From assembly GCF_009026145.1 (NCBI RefSeq), contig NZ_WBUE01000018.1, forward strand, positions 1-64,000: a stretch of DNA of 64,000 nt, in the 5' to 3' direction. The notes below the pieces were generated by a model. It was not told the origin of the DNA. It saw only the letters and a program-made list of their open reading frames with translations, and made no database searches. The translations under genes and the position numbers were made by a program. This stretch comes from Hyphomicrobium sp. Lineage in GTDB: Bacteria; Pseudomonadota; Alphaproteobacteria; Rhizobiales; Hyphomicrobiaceae. Of this stretch, positions 25,356 through 33,620 are shown in pieces (positions within the stretch are counted from its first letter, which is position 1; each line of letters begins with the position of its first letter).

Positions 25356-26399
25356 ATGAGCACAGACCGCCCCTGGTGGACCCCCGCGACGCACGCCGAC
25401 CGGCGCCCGCTCTTGCTGACCCGCGCGCGTATCAAGGCGGCCATCCGCGCCTGGTTCGAAGCGCAGGGCTTTGTCGAGGTCGAGACCGGCTGCCTGCAGA
25501 TCTCGCCCGGCAACGAGGCGCATCTGCACGCTTTCCGCACCGAGCTGGTGGCGCCCGACCTCTCGCGGCGCACCCTCTACCTTCACACCTCGCCCGAGCT
25601 CGCCTGCAAGAAGCTGCTCGCCGCCGGCGAGCGCAACGTTTTCACCTTCGCACCCGTGTTCCGCAACCGTGAGCGCGGCGCGCTGCACGCCCCCGAGTTC
25701 ACCATGCTCGAGTGGTATCGCGCCGAGGCGCCATACGAAGCGATGATGGATGACTGCGCGGCGCTACTGAAGCTTGCCGCCGAGACGGCCGACAACCGCT
25801 TCGTATCCTGGCGCGGCGTCACCTCTAATCCCCGCGCTGTGCCGGAGCGCCTGACCGTCGCCGCGGCCTTCGCGCGCTATGCCGGCGTCGACCTTCTCGC
25901 CCGCATCGGCGCCGACGCCAATGACCGCGATGCGCTCGCCGCCGCGGCGGAAAGCGCCGGCATCACGCCGCGAGACGACGATACCTGGGCCGACATATTT
26001 TCCAAGCTGCTGACGGCGCTGGTCGAGCCCAAGCTCGGCAACGGGCGCCCAACCCTGCTCACCGAGTATCCGGCGAGCGAAGCGCCGCTGGCACGGCCGT
26101 GCACAGGCGACCCACGCCTCGCCGAGCGCTTCGAGCTCTATTGCTGCGGCGTCGAGCTTGCCAACGGCTTCGGCGAGCTGACCGATCCCGAGTTGCAGCG
26201 CCGCCGCCTCGAAGCCGAGATGGACAAGAAAGAAGCGCGCTATGGCGAGCGCTATCCGATCGATGAGGATTTCATCGCCGCGCTGGCGGCTATGCCGCCC
26301 GCTTCAGGTTGCGCGCTTGGCTTCGACCGCCTCGTCATGCTGGCCACAGGCGCGACGCGCATCGACCAGGTGCTGTGGACGCCAATGTCTGAGCGCTGA
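25356..26399 (+). CDS. epmA: EF-P lysine lysyltransferase (GenX/PoxA type)
   Basis: EpmA attaches (R)-β-lysine to the conserved lysine of EF-P. The 347-aa protein is a class II LysRS catalytic core without the tRNA-binding OB domain: motif 1 region RARIKAAIRAWFEAQGF near 23–39, motif 2 FRNRERGALHAPEFTMLEWYR near 102–122, and motif 3 GCALGFDRLVML near 318. GVELANGFGELTDP lies near 265. The ATG has an AGAGAAG site. It is divergent from efp, with epmB 2.7 kb downstream on the same strand. Confidence 0.95.
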   Translation: MSTDRPWWTPATHADRRPLLLTRARIKAAIRAWFEAQGFVEVETGCLQISPGNEAHLHAFRTELVAPDLSRRTLYLHTSPELACKKLLAAGERNVFTFAPVFRNRERGALHAPEFTMLEWYRAEAPYEAMMDDCAALLKLAAETADNRFVSWRGVTSNPRAVPERLTVAAAFARYAGVDLLARIGADANDRDALAAAAESAGITPRDDDTWADIFSKLLTALVEPKLGNGRPTLLTEYPASEAPLARPCTGDPRLAERFELYCCGVELANGFGELTDPELQRRRLEAEMDKKEARYGERYPIDEDFIAALAAMPPASGCALGFDRLVMLATGATRIDQVLWTPMSER

Positions 26400-26460
26400 A
26401 AACCCCCGCTCGCCGGCCCGGGAGGCCAGCGCATTCATTGCGAAACTCCATCAACGACGG

Positions 26461-26679
26461 CTATGCCGCCGCCGACATGAAGCGTTCGACGGTCGCCGCG
26501 AAGTGACCGCACCAGTCCTTGCTGGCGACGACCGGCCATACGCCGTGGGCGCCGTTCTCGGACTGCGGGAGCGGAGGATTGAACCGGCACAGGCCGGCGT
26601 TCTTTTCCTTATGGTGCTTCGCAGCGGCTTTGCTGTGATTGTCGTAAAATTGGCAATTGCCACAAGCGCAGGTGGTCAT
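26461..26679 (-). CDS. 72-aa cysteine-rich protein, probable metal-binding
   Basis: A short protein with Cys4, Cys6 and Cys9 in [15 protein letters not shown], then GLCRFNPP near 28–35 and DWCGHF near 56–61. Five cysteines plus histidines suggest a small zinc-ribbon or iron–sulfur fold; the LCRFNPP and WCG pattern recurs in small uncharacterised alphaproteobacterial proteins. AGGAGG lies nine bases before the ATG at 26679, which fixes this start over the longer open frame. It is divergent from the ArsR gene at 26888. Confidence 0.75.
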   Translation of the reverse strand: MTTCACGNCQFYDNHSKAAAKHHKEKNAGLCRFNPPLPQSENGAHGVWPVVASKDWCGHFAATVERFMSAAA

Positions 26680-26887
26680 GTGTGCCTCCTTGTCCCGGGT
26701 CCCGGGATCGAACGCAGCCGGCCGCTGGACGCCCAGCGCTGGCTGCTCGAAAATATCTAATGGCTCGCCGGGCCGACACAAGACCGGGCCACGACGCGCA
26801 TTTTTTCTGGGGATCCTCGCTACGCACAACCGCCACATGACGCAGCCGCGTTCTGGACAACGCAGCGCGAACCGCCATATTTCCCGC

Positions 26888-27181
26888 ATGGCTAACGCCC
26901 GTGCCACGCGCCTCTCCGAGAAACAGTTCGCGCAGATCGCGCGCGCGCTGGCCGAGCCGCGCCGCTATCAGATCCTCGAGCAGATCGGCGGCGCCGCCGA
27001 GGCGCTCCCTTGCGCCGCCCTGCTCGATCAGCACGAGGTGAGCGCGGCGACGCTTTCGCACCATCTCAAGGAGCTGGAGACGGCCGGGCTCATCGACGTC
27101 ACGCGTTCCGGCAAGTGCATGAGCATGACGCTCAATCGCGACGTGCTGCGCGCCTACCTGTCCCGCCTAGCCAAGATCTAA
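26888..27181 (+). CDS. ArsR-family winged-helix regulator
   Basis: A 97-aa regulator with the ArsR fold: [18 protein letters not shown] near 19–36, then the helix-turn-helix [20 protein letters not shown] near 51–70 and a wing with [10 protein letters not shown]. The classical metal-binding CVC motif of ArsR/SmtB helix α3 is absent, so it is probably not a classical metal sensor. An in-frame ATG at 26837 is an alternative start. It is 120 bases upstream of an SDR gene on the same strand, with a palindrome (27253–27268) between them as its likely operator. Confidence 0.85.
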   Translation: MANARATRLSEKQFAQIARALAEPRRYQILEQIGGAAEALPCAALLDQHEVSAATLSHHLKELETAGLIDVTRSGKCMSMTLNRDVLRAYLSRLAKI

Positions 27182-27252
27182 GCGCAAGTTTGCCGCAGCG
27201 GACGCCGTTCCGCCGCCTCCTTGAACCACCCCAGATCGATACTTAGATGGGC

Positions 27253-27268
27253 ATCATAGTACGATGAT
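27253..27268. promoter_or_regulatory. Palindromic operator candidate upstream of SDR gene
   Basis: ATCAT-AGTACG-ATGAT, a 5-bp inverted repeat with an ATTGTCTAATTGTC stretch just after it, lies in an AT-rich pocket 34 bases before the SDR start. ArsR-family repressors bind such short dyads near promoters. The binding partner is inferred from proximity. Confidence 0.45.
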
Positions 27269-27301
27269 TGTCTAATTGTCGAACCGGAAAGGACGGGTGT
27301 C

Positions 27302-28051
27302 ATGGGCAAGCTTGCAGGCAAAGTCGCCGTTGTTACGGGAGCTTCCAAGGGAATCGGCGCCGGCATCGCCAAGGCCTTGGCGGCCGAGGGGGCCTCGGTC
27401 GTCGTCAACTACGCGTCGAGCCGCGACGGGGCGGAGAAGGTCGTTGCCGAGATCGCCGCCAAGGGTGGCAAGGCCATAGCGGTCGGCGGCGACGTCGCCA
27501 AGGCAGCCGACGTCAAATCGCTGTTCGACGCGACGCACGAGGCCTTTGGCAAGCTCGACGTGCTGGTCAACAATGCCGGCGTCTATGAGTTCGCGCCCAT
27601 CGAGGAGATCAGCGAGGCCACGTTTCACCGCCAGTTCAACATCAACGTCTTGGGGCCAATTCTAGCGACGCAGGAAGCGCTCAAGCACTTCCCGCCCGAG
27701 GGCGGCTCGGTGATCAACGTGAGCTCGGTCGCGGCCTTCAGCCCCGTGCCCACCTCAGCCGTGTACTCCGGCACCAAAGCCGCGCTCGACACGATCACGC
27801 GCGTGCTGGCGCTCGAGCTGGGTGCGCGCAACGTGCGCGTCACCTCTCTCAATCCCGGCCTCGTCGAGACGGAAGGAACGCACAGCTTCGGTGCCATCGG
27901 CAGCGATTTCGAGAAGCACACGGTTGCCAACACGCCGCTGCGGCGCGTCGGACAGCCGGAGGATATCGGCAAGGTCGCCGTGTTCCTCGCCTCCGACGAT
28001 TCACGCTGGATCACCGGCGAGCGTATTGCGGTGTCCGGCGGCTACCGCTGA
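27302..28051 (+). CDS. SDR-family NAD(P)-dependent oxidoreductase
   Basis: A 249-aa classical short-chain dehydrogenase. The nucleotide-binding motif TGASKGIGAGIA is at residues 12–23, NNAG near 88–91, the catalytic Ser region NVSSVAAFSPVPTS near 137–150, and the YxxxK pair in VYSGTKAAL near 153–161. The C-terminus RIAVSGGYR is like glucose-1-dehydrogenase or 3-oxoacyl-ACP-reductase-like members. The substrate is unknown. It is probably controlled by the ArsR regulator just upstream. Confidence 0.92.
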   Translation: MGKLAGKVAVVTGASKGIGAGIAKALAAEGASVVVNYASSRDGAEKVVAEIAAKGGKAIAVGGDVAKAADVKSLFDATHEAFGKLDVLVNNAGVYEFAPIEEISEATFHRQFNINVLGPILATQEALKHFPPEGGSVINVSSVAAFSPVPTSAVYSGTKAALDTITRVLALELGARNVRVTSLNPGLVETEGTHSFGAIGSDFEKHTVANTPLRRVGQPEDIGKVAVFLASDDSRWITGERIAVSGGYR

Positions 28052-28087
28052 CCGACAACCGCCCGCACGAATTCGACAAATTGATCG

Positions 28088-28111
28088 GCGGCCAGCCGTT
28101 GGGCTGGCCGC
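28088..28111. terminator. Hairpin between convergent SDR and Omp genes
   Basis: A perfect 10-bp stem (GCGGCCAGCC, 28088–28097, with its complement 28102–28111) closes on a GTTG tetraloop. It sits between two convergent genes and may end transcripts from both sides. Neither side has a proper T-tract. Confidence 0.5.
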
Positions 28112-28128
28112 TGTGCCATGCCCAGTGC

Positions 28129-28893
28129 CTACTGTCCGAACTTGAAGCTGTTGAAGCGGTAGTTCATTCCAGCGCGTACAAGTTGACCGTCGGTGTCGAC
28201 AGTCCAAGTGTTCGGCCCTCCGAGCGTGCTCGCGGGGGTCGTGACGCTGATGCTCCCCAGGTCATAGTAGAGATACTCGACCTTGGCGGTCCAGCCTTGC
28301 TCAATCGCCGCCTCAAACCCGCCGCCAATCGTCCACCCGTTGCGAAATGACGAGCTCGAAGCGCTGGCGATCGAGGCGTCGCACGTAATATCGTCGCAAC
28401 TCTCCAGAACTGACACCGTCGTGTCCGAGCCGAGGTACCCGCCCGTAACGTACAGCATCCAGCCGTTCATTAAGACACCGAGCCGCCCGCGCAGGGTCAT
28501 ATAGAAGTCGTGGTCGGTGCTGGTCGATGCTTCATAGCCCAGCGGGACGAAGGCCGTAGTTGCGCTGCCCGCAAGCCCTAGATATCCCAGATCGCCCTCG
28601 ATGCCGTAGAGCATCGGCCCCAGCTGCCAGTTGTAGCCGAGCGTGGCGCCCGCGACGACGCCGCTCGGGGCGGAGCTCCAATAGTCGTTGAGCGTCGCCC
28701 CGGAGCTGTCGGTCGCCGTGGAGCTGCCCCAGGCTCCACCCAGATGCGCACCTAGATAGAAGCCAGTCCAAGATGGAGCGGTCGGAGTAATGGGTGCGGC
28801 ATAGTCGTAGGGATCGCCGTCGCTCAAGGCCCGCTCGGCTGCTCCGGCGATGGAAACGCACGCAACAAACACGGCAAGCAAATGACGACGCAT
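28129..28893 (-). CDS. Outer-membrane β-barrel protein (Omp25/31-like)
   Basis: A 254-aa protein with a signal peptide (about 1–24). An eight-stranded β-barrel pattern follows: SWTGFYLGAHLGGAWG near 41–56, GYNWQLGPMLYGIEGDLGYL near 87–106, and GWTAKVEYLYYDLGSI near 202–217. It ends in MNYRFNSFKF, matching the Omp25/Omp31 porin-like family of Hyphomicrobiales. The ATG at 28893 has a GAGGAGG site. A CDDITC loop carries two cysteines, which is unusual for a barrel. Confidence 0.88.
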   Translation of the reverse strand: MRRHLLAVFVACVSIAGAAERALSDGDPYDYAAPITPTAPSWTGFYLGAHLGGAWGSSTATDSSGATLNDYWSSAPSGVVAGATLGYNWQLGPMLYGIEGDLGYLGLAGSATTAFVPLGYEASTSTDHDFYMTLRGRLGVLMNGWMLYVTGGYLGSDTTVSVLESCDDITCDASIASASSSSFRNGWTIGGGFEAAIEQGWTAKVEYLYYDLGSISVTTPASTLGGPNTWTVDTDGQLVRAGMNYRFNSFKFGQ

Positions 28894-29091
28894 AAACGCC
28901 TCCTCACAATCCACGGACTAAGGGGACGCATGCACTGGAAGGCGCCATCCGTACGCCAAATCGGGCGGCTCGTGGCGGAGTTGTCCAATCATGTCCCCAC
29001 AATCAACAAGACGCGCGTGGAACTCTTGCCACTGTGGTACGGGCGGCACGCTATGCTCGGCCACGCGTTCGATGCTTGACCGGAAGCCGCG

Positions 29092-30171
29092 ATGACCGCA
29101 TTCCGCAGAACCTTGACGACACCGAGCGATCTCGCCGATGCCGGCCTCGTTGCGGACGCGCGCGCGGGGGAAATTGCTGCGGTGGGCGCGCGCTACGCCA
29201 TTGCCATCACGCCGGCGATGGCCGAGCTGATCGACGCATCCGACCCCGCCGATCCCATCGCCCGCCAGTTCGTGCCCGATGTGCGCGAGCTCGCCCGGCA
29301 TCCCGCCGAGGACCCCGATCCGATCGGTGACAATCTCAAGAGCCCGGTGCCGGGCATCGTCCACCGCTATCCCGACCGCGTGCTCCTGAAGCTCGCCAGC
29401 GTATGCCCCGTCTATTGCCGCTTCTGCTTCCGCCGCGAGATGGTCGGCCCCGGAAAGAGCGCAGCCCTCTCCGAGGCGGAGCTTGCCGCGGCGCTCGACT
29501 ACGTGCGCGCGCGCCCGGCGATCTGGGAGGTGATCCTCACCGGCGGCGACCCGCTCATCCTCTCGCCGCGCCGCATCGCCGAGGTGACGGCGGCGCTCGG
29601 CGATATCGCCCACGTCAAGATCTTGCGCTGGCATTCGCGCGTGCCCTCGGTCGCCCCCGAGCGCATCACCACGCAGCTCGTCGAGGCGCTGAGCTCGGCA
29701 TCAAAAACCGTGTACGTGGCGCTGCACGCCAATCATCCGCGCGAGCTCACGGATGCGGCACGCGACGCCTGCAAGCGGCTGATCGACGGCGGCATTGCCA
29801 TGGTCAGCCAGAGCGTCCTGCTCAAAGGGATCAATGACGACGCCGACACATTGGAGGCCCTGATGCGCCGCTTCGTCGAGATGCGCGTCAAGCCCTATTA
29901 CCTGCACCACGGCGATCTCGCTCCCGGCACGGCGCACCTGCGCACGACCATTGCCGAGGGGCAGGCCCTGATGCAGGCACTGCGCGCTCGCCTGTCGGGT
30001 CTGGCGCTGCCGACGTACGTCCTCGACATCCCCGGCGCGCACGGCAAGGTGCCGATCGGGCCCGACTACCTGCACAAGGTGGATGGCGGCGCGTACGCGA
30101 TCGAGGATCGTGCCGCGCGCATGCACGCCTACGAGGACGTATGCGCCGCGCCCGCCGTGCTCGCTCCGTAA
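29092..30171 (+). CDS. epmB: EF-P β-lysylation protein (lysine 2,3-aminomutase-like)
   Basis: EpmB converts L-lysine to (R)-β-lysine for EF-P modification by EpmA. The 359-aa radical-SAM/PLP enzyme has the iron–sulfur motif CPVYCRFCFR, giving CX3CX2C with cysteines near 105, 109 and 112. It also has EVILTGGDPLILS near 144–156. The PLP lysine is expected in the C-terminal IPGAHGKVPIGP near 313–324. Length is close to E. coli EpmB (342) rather than the longer catabolic aminomutases. With efp and epmA in the same 6 kb, the assignment is secure. Confidence 0.95.
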   Translation: MTAFRRTLTTPSDLADAGLVADARAGEIAAVGARYAIAITPAMAELIDASDPADPIARQFVPDVRELARHPAEDPDPIGDNLKSPVPGIVHRYPDRVLLKLASVCPVYCRFCFRREMVGPGKSAALSEAELAAALDYVRARPAIWEVILTGGDPLILSPRRIAEVTAALGDIAHVKILRWHSRVPSVAPERITTQLVEALSSASKTVYVALHANHPRELTDAARDACKRLIDGGIAMVSQSVLLKGINDDADTLEALMRRFVEMRVKPYYLHHGDLAPGTAHLRTTIAEGQALMQALRARLSGLALPTYVLDIPGAHGKVPIGPDYLHKVDGGAYAIEDRAARMHAYEDVCAAPAVLAP

Positions 30172-30277
30172 ACGGACTTGGCTTGCGCGCAAAACTGAGC
30201 TGGGTCAGACTGCCGCACCGGCGACAAGCGAAGCCCGCCAAGAATGCTTCGGGGCCGCGACCAAGGGGAGACACAAT

Positions 30278-32425
30278 ATGAACGAGCAGGCCAAGCGCGA
30301 GACCTTCTTCGGCGCCTGTCCGCACGACTGTCCCGACACGTGCGCCATGGTCTACGAGGTGGAGGGCGGCAAGCTCGTCAACGTCAAGGGTAACAAGGAG
30401 CATCCGATCACGCGCGGCACCCTGTGCGTGAAGCTCAAGGACTTCCACGATCACCACGCCAACCCCAACCGGCTGCTGTACCCCCTCCGCCGTGTCGGCC
30501 CCAAGGGCTCGGGACCGAACGGCGGCAACAACTTCGAGCGCATCACCTGGGACGAGGCGATCAGCGAGATCGGCCGGCGGTGGCGCGAGATCATCGCCGA
30601 ATACGGCGCTGAGGCCATCATGCCGCAAAGCTATCTCGGCAACATGGGCCTGGTGCAGGGCATCAACTCGGGCGACCCGTTCTTCAATCGGCTCGGCTCG
30701 ACGGTGAACGAGAAGACGTATTGCACGTCGGGCTCGTCGTCGGCCTGGCTGTTGACCTATGGCCCGACCGGCGGCGTCGACCCCGAGAGCTTCGTGCACT
30801 GCAGGTACATTGTCATCTGGGCGTGCAACTCGATCTCGACCAACCTGCACCACTGGCCGTTCGTGCTCGAGGCGCAGAAGCGCGGCGCCAAGGTCGTGGT
30901 CGTCGACGCCTATAAGTCGCGCACGGCGAAGGCCGGCGACTGGCACATCTGCCCGCGCCCCGGCACCGACGGGGCCCTCGCCATGGGCTTCATCAACGCG
31001 ATGATCGCACAGGGCCTGGTCGACCAGGACTATGTCGACAAGTACGTGGTTGGCTTCCCCGAGCTGAAAGAGCGCGCCAAGCAGTTCACGCCCGCGTACG
31101 TCGAGCAGGTCACCGGCGTGAAGGCGGCGGACGTCGTCAAGTTCGCGCGCGAGTTCGCCACCGCGCAGCCCTCCGCCATCCGCATCGGCGTCGCCATCGA
31201 GCGCTCGGCGGGCGGCGCCCAGGCGGCGCGCGCTGTCTATGCCATCCCGGCGCTCGCCGGCTCGTGGCGCCACGTCGGCGGCGGCATGCTGCAGCTGCCG
31301 CTGTGGGACTTCCCCGTCGACTGGGTGAAGGCGGCGCGCCCCGACTTCATCACGCCGGGCACGCGCGTGGTCAACAACCTGCGCCTCGGCCAGGCGCTCA
31401 CCGGCGAGATGCAGCTCGACCCGCCGATCAAGAGCCTGTTCGTGTTCTGCACCAATCCGGTCAGCCAGTCGCCGGAGACCAACAAGATCGTCGAAGGCTT
31501 GAAGCGCGAGGATCTGTTCACCGTCGTCGCCGAGCACTTCATCAATGACACGGCCAAGTACGCGGACATAATCCTGCCCTCGGCCATGGCGGCGGAAGCC
31601 GAGGACATGATGTGGTCGTGGGGCCACTTCTACTTCACCTACAATCAGAAGGCCGTCGACCCGCCCGGCGAGTGCAAGCCGACGAGCGAGATGTGGCGGC
31701 TTCTGGCGAAGGAGATGGGCTTCGACGACCCGGTCTTCAAAATGACCGATGCTGAGCTGTGCGAAGCCTACATCAACTGGGCCGACCCGAAGATGGGCGG
31801 CATCGACATGGGCCACTTCAAGGAGCACGGCTATTACCGGATCGATGTCGGGCCAGTCGACACGCGCACGCCGCACGCGGAGGGCAAGTTCCCAACGCCG
31901 TCGGGCAAAGTCGAGCTGCTCTTGAACGACGCCAAGAACTTCGTCGCCCCGCCGTTCCGCGCCATGTACGAGGGCGAGCAGGACGGCACGCCGCTCGATC
32001 CGCTGCCTGGGTATCAGCCGGTGCGCGAATCGCCGGAAACGAATCCCGAGCTGGCCAAGCGCTACCCGCTCAACATCATCTCGCCCAAGAGCCACGCCTT
32101 CCTCAACTCGTGCTACGCCAACGAGCCGCACAAGATCAGAGTGCAAGGCGAGCAGTTCGTGATGATCTCGCCCGTCGATGCGGCCAAGCGCAACATCCGC
32201 GAGGGCGATCCGGTGCGCGTGCAGAACGACCGCGGCGACTTCCAGGGCGTGGCGCGCGTGACCGACGACGTCAATCCCGGCATCGTCGTCGCCACGCTCG
32301 GCTACTGGCGCCAGCTCAATCGCTCGGACGGATCGGTGAACTCCATCTCCTCCGATGCCTGGTCGAACATCGGCCGCGCGCCGACGTTCTCCGACAACCT
32401 GGTCGAGGTCACGCGCGTCAACTGA
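30278..32425 (+). CDS. Molybdopterin-dependent oxidoreductase (bis-MGD family)
   Basis: A 715-aa enzyme of the DMSO-reductase superfamily. Cys14, Cys18, Cys22 (ACPHDCPDTC) and Cys50 (GTLC) form an N-terminal 4Fe-4S site. Molybdopterin-binding regions include WACNSISTNLHHWPF, CPRPGTDGALAMGF and the C-terminal dinucleotide-binding domain (SPKSHAFLNS; GDPVRVQNDRGDF). No Tat signal is visible, so it is probably cytoplasmic. No iron–sulfur or membrane partner subunit is next to it. The ATG at 30278 has AAGGGGAG upstream. Substrate is unknown. A strong terminator follows 24 bases after the stop. Confidence 0.9.
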   Translation: MNEQAKRETFFGACPHDCPDTCAMVYEVEGGKLVNVKGNKEHPITRGTLCVKLKDFHDHHANPNRLLYPLRRVGPKGSGPNGGNNFERITWDEAISEIGRRWREIIAEYGAEAIMPQSYLGNMGLVQGINSGDPFFNRLGSTVNEKTYCTSGSSSAWLLTYGPTGGVDPESFVHCRYIVIWACNSISTNLHHWPFVLEAQKRGAKVVVVDAYKSRTAKAGDWHICPRPGTDGALAMGFINAMIAQGLVDQDYVDKYVVGFPELKERAKQFTPAYVEQVTGVKAADVVKFAREFATAQPSAIRIGVAIERSAGGAQAARAVYAIPALAGSWRHVGGGMLQLPLWDFPVDWVKAARPDFITPGTRVVNNLRLGQALTGEMQLDPPIKSLFVFCTNPVSQSPETNKIVEGLKREDLFTVVAEHFINDTAKYADIILPSAMAAEAEDMMWSWGHFYFTYNQKAVDPPGECKPTSEMWRLLAKEMGFDDPVFKMTDAELCEAYINWADPKMGGIDMGHFKEHGYYRIDVGPVDTRTPHAEGKFPTPSGKVELLLNDAKNFVAPPFRAMYEGEQDGTPLDPLPGYQPVRESPETNPELAKRYPLNIISPKSHAFLNSCYANEPHKIRVQGEQFVMISPVDAAKRNIREGDPVRVQNDRGDFQGVARVTDDVNPGIVVATLGYWRQLNRSDGSVNSISSDAWSNIGRAPTFSDNLVEVTRVN

Positions 32426-32448
32426 TTGGCGCCTCCGCGGAGACGAAG

Positions 32449-32478
32449 ACGCACCGTGGCAATCCCACGGTGCGTTTT
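32449..32478 (+). terminator. Rho-independent terminator after molybdopterin oxidoreductase
   Basis: A perfect 11-bp stem (ACGCACCGTGG, 32449–32459; complement 32465–32475) with a CAATC loop runs into TTTT. It lies 24 bases downstream of the oxidoreductase stop. Confidence 0.85.
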
Positions 32479-32645
32479 CGCGTCTAGGCGCACGAAAGAC
32501 ACGCAGAGCGATTCTTTTGCAGCCCACAGTTGTGCTCACAGCCGAATCTACCGACGTTTGTTAACAGTGTTTTTCCATCCCGTACCTGTGGCGGTCGCGT
32601 CTTTCGGCTCGCGAGCCTTCACTCACGCAACCCATAGGCCAGCAA

Positions 32646-33557
32646 ATGATTGCCTTTCGCGGACTTCTATGCGCTGCCTGTTTCGCAGCGCTTGGGATTA
32701 GCGTCATCGCAAGCGCCGGCGAGTTGCCCGCGGTTTCGGGTCCCAACGGCAAGCTGAGCGTCGAAGGCGGCAGCTTCGATGATGACGGGGCCGGCATCGC
32801 GCTCGGCAGCTTTGCGCTTCCCCTCGGCCACGCCTTCGGCCTGCAGGCCGACGGCGCGCTCGGCACCATCGATGGTGAGACGATGGGCGGTGGCGGGCTG
32901 CATCTCTTCACGCGCGATCCGTCAAGCCACCTGTTCGGCGTCTATGGAAGCTACCATACGTGGGACTCCGTCGACATCTGGCGCATCGCTGGTGAAGCGG
33001 AGCTCTACCTCGGCCGCTTCACGCTCGATGGACTCGCCGGCTATGAGAGCGTCGATGTGCCCAGCACCATCGGCGATCTCGAGGTGCTGACGCCCGACGA
33101 TAAGCACTTCTTCGCGCAGAGCGACCTCGCCTACTACATCACTGACGATTTCAAGGTCTATGGCGGCTACCGCTACCTCAACGAGACGAGCTTCGGCTCG
33201 GCGGGTGCGGAATACCTTATGCGCGGCCACGAGGTGCCGCTGTCGCTGTTCGCGCGCGGCGACTTCGGCGACGAGGATTACACCAGCATTACCGGTGGCC
33301 TCAAAGTGTACCTGAGCGGCGATCCTGACAAATCGCTCATCGACCGCCACCGCCGCGACGACCCGGACATCTACTTGCCAGTATTTCCCAAGCTCGTGAC
33401 CCGGACGGCACAGAGACAGCCGCAGTGCACACTTGTCGGTGGAGGTTCATACCAGGTCGCGAGCCCGGCGAATGGCCAGTGCATCTGCCCGTCTGGATCC
33501 GCGCTCGCCGGACAGCCTCCCGTGTTCGGCTTAGGCAGCTACCACTGCGCTGTCTAG
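32646..33557 (+). CDS. Exported β-rich protein, probable outer-membrane barrel with Cys tail
   Basis: A 303-aa protein with a signal peptide (about 1–24, ASAGE cleavage). Alternating aromatic/Gly-rich strands cover about residues 35–230 (GKLSVEGGSF, HLFGVYGSYHTWDSVDIW, DDFKVYGGYRYLNET, YTSITGGLKVYLSG), suggesting an outer-membrane β-barrel. The last 50 residues hold four cysteines in CTLVGGGSY, GQCICPSG and YHCAV, like a small disulfide-stapled domain. I recognise no family. It starts after the terminator at 32449 and is followed by glk. Confidence 0.7.
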   Translation: MIAFRGLLCAACFAALGISVIASAGELPAVSGPNGKLSVEGGSFDDDGAGIALGSFALPLGHAFGLQADGALGTIDGETMGGGGLHLFTRDPSSHLFGVYGSYHTWDSVDIWRIAGEAELYLGRFTLDGLAGYESVDVPSTIGDLEVLTPDDKHFFAQSDLAYYITDDFKVYGGYRYLNETSFGSAGAEYLMRGHEVPLSLFARGDFGDEDYTSITGGLKVYLSGDPDKSLIDRHRRDDPDIYLPVFPKLVTRTAQRQPQCTLVGGGSYQVASPANGQCICPSGSALAGQPPVFGLGSYHCAV

Positions 33558-33620
33558 CACTTGCGCTTGACCGGCACCCGCCCACGCGGCAGCGTGCGCC
33601 TCGCTTCAACGCGAGGGCCC

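Noticed and set aside
29888..32539. 883-aa minus-strand frame antisense to the molybdopterin oxidoreductase and epmB
   Set aside because: Its length reflects codon bias of the true plus-strand genes, which carry clear catalytic motifs. The antisense product has no recognisable domain.
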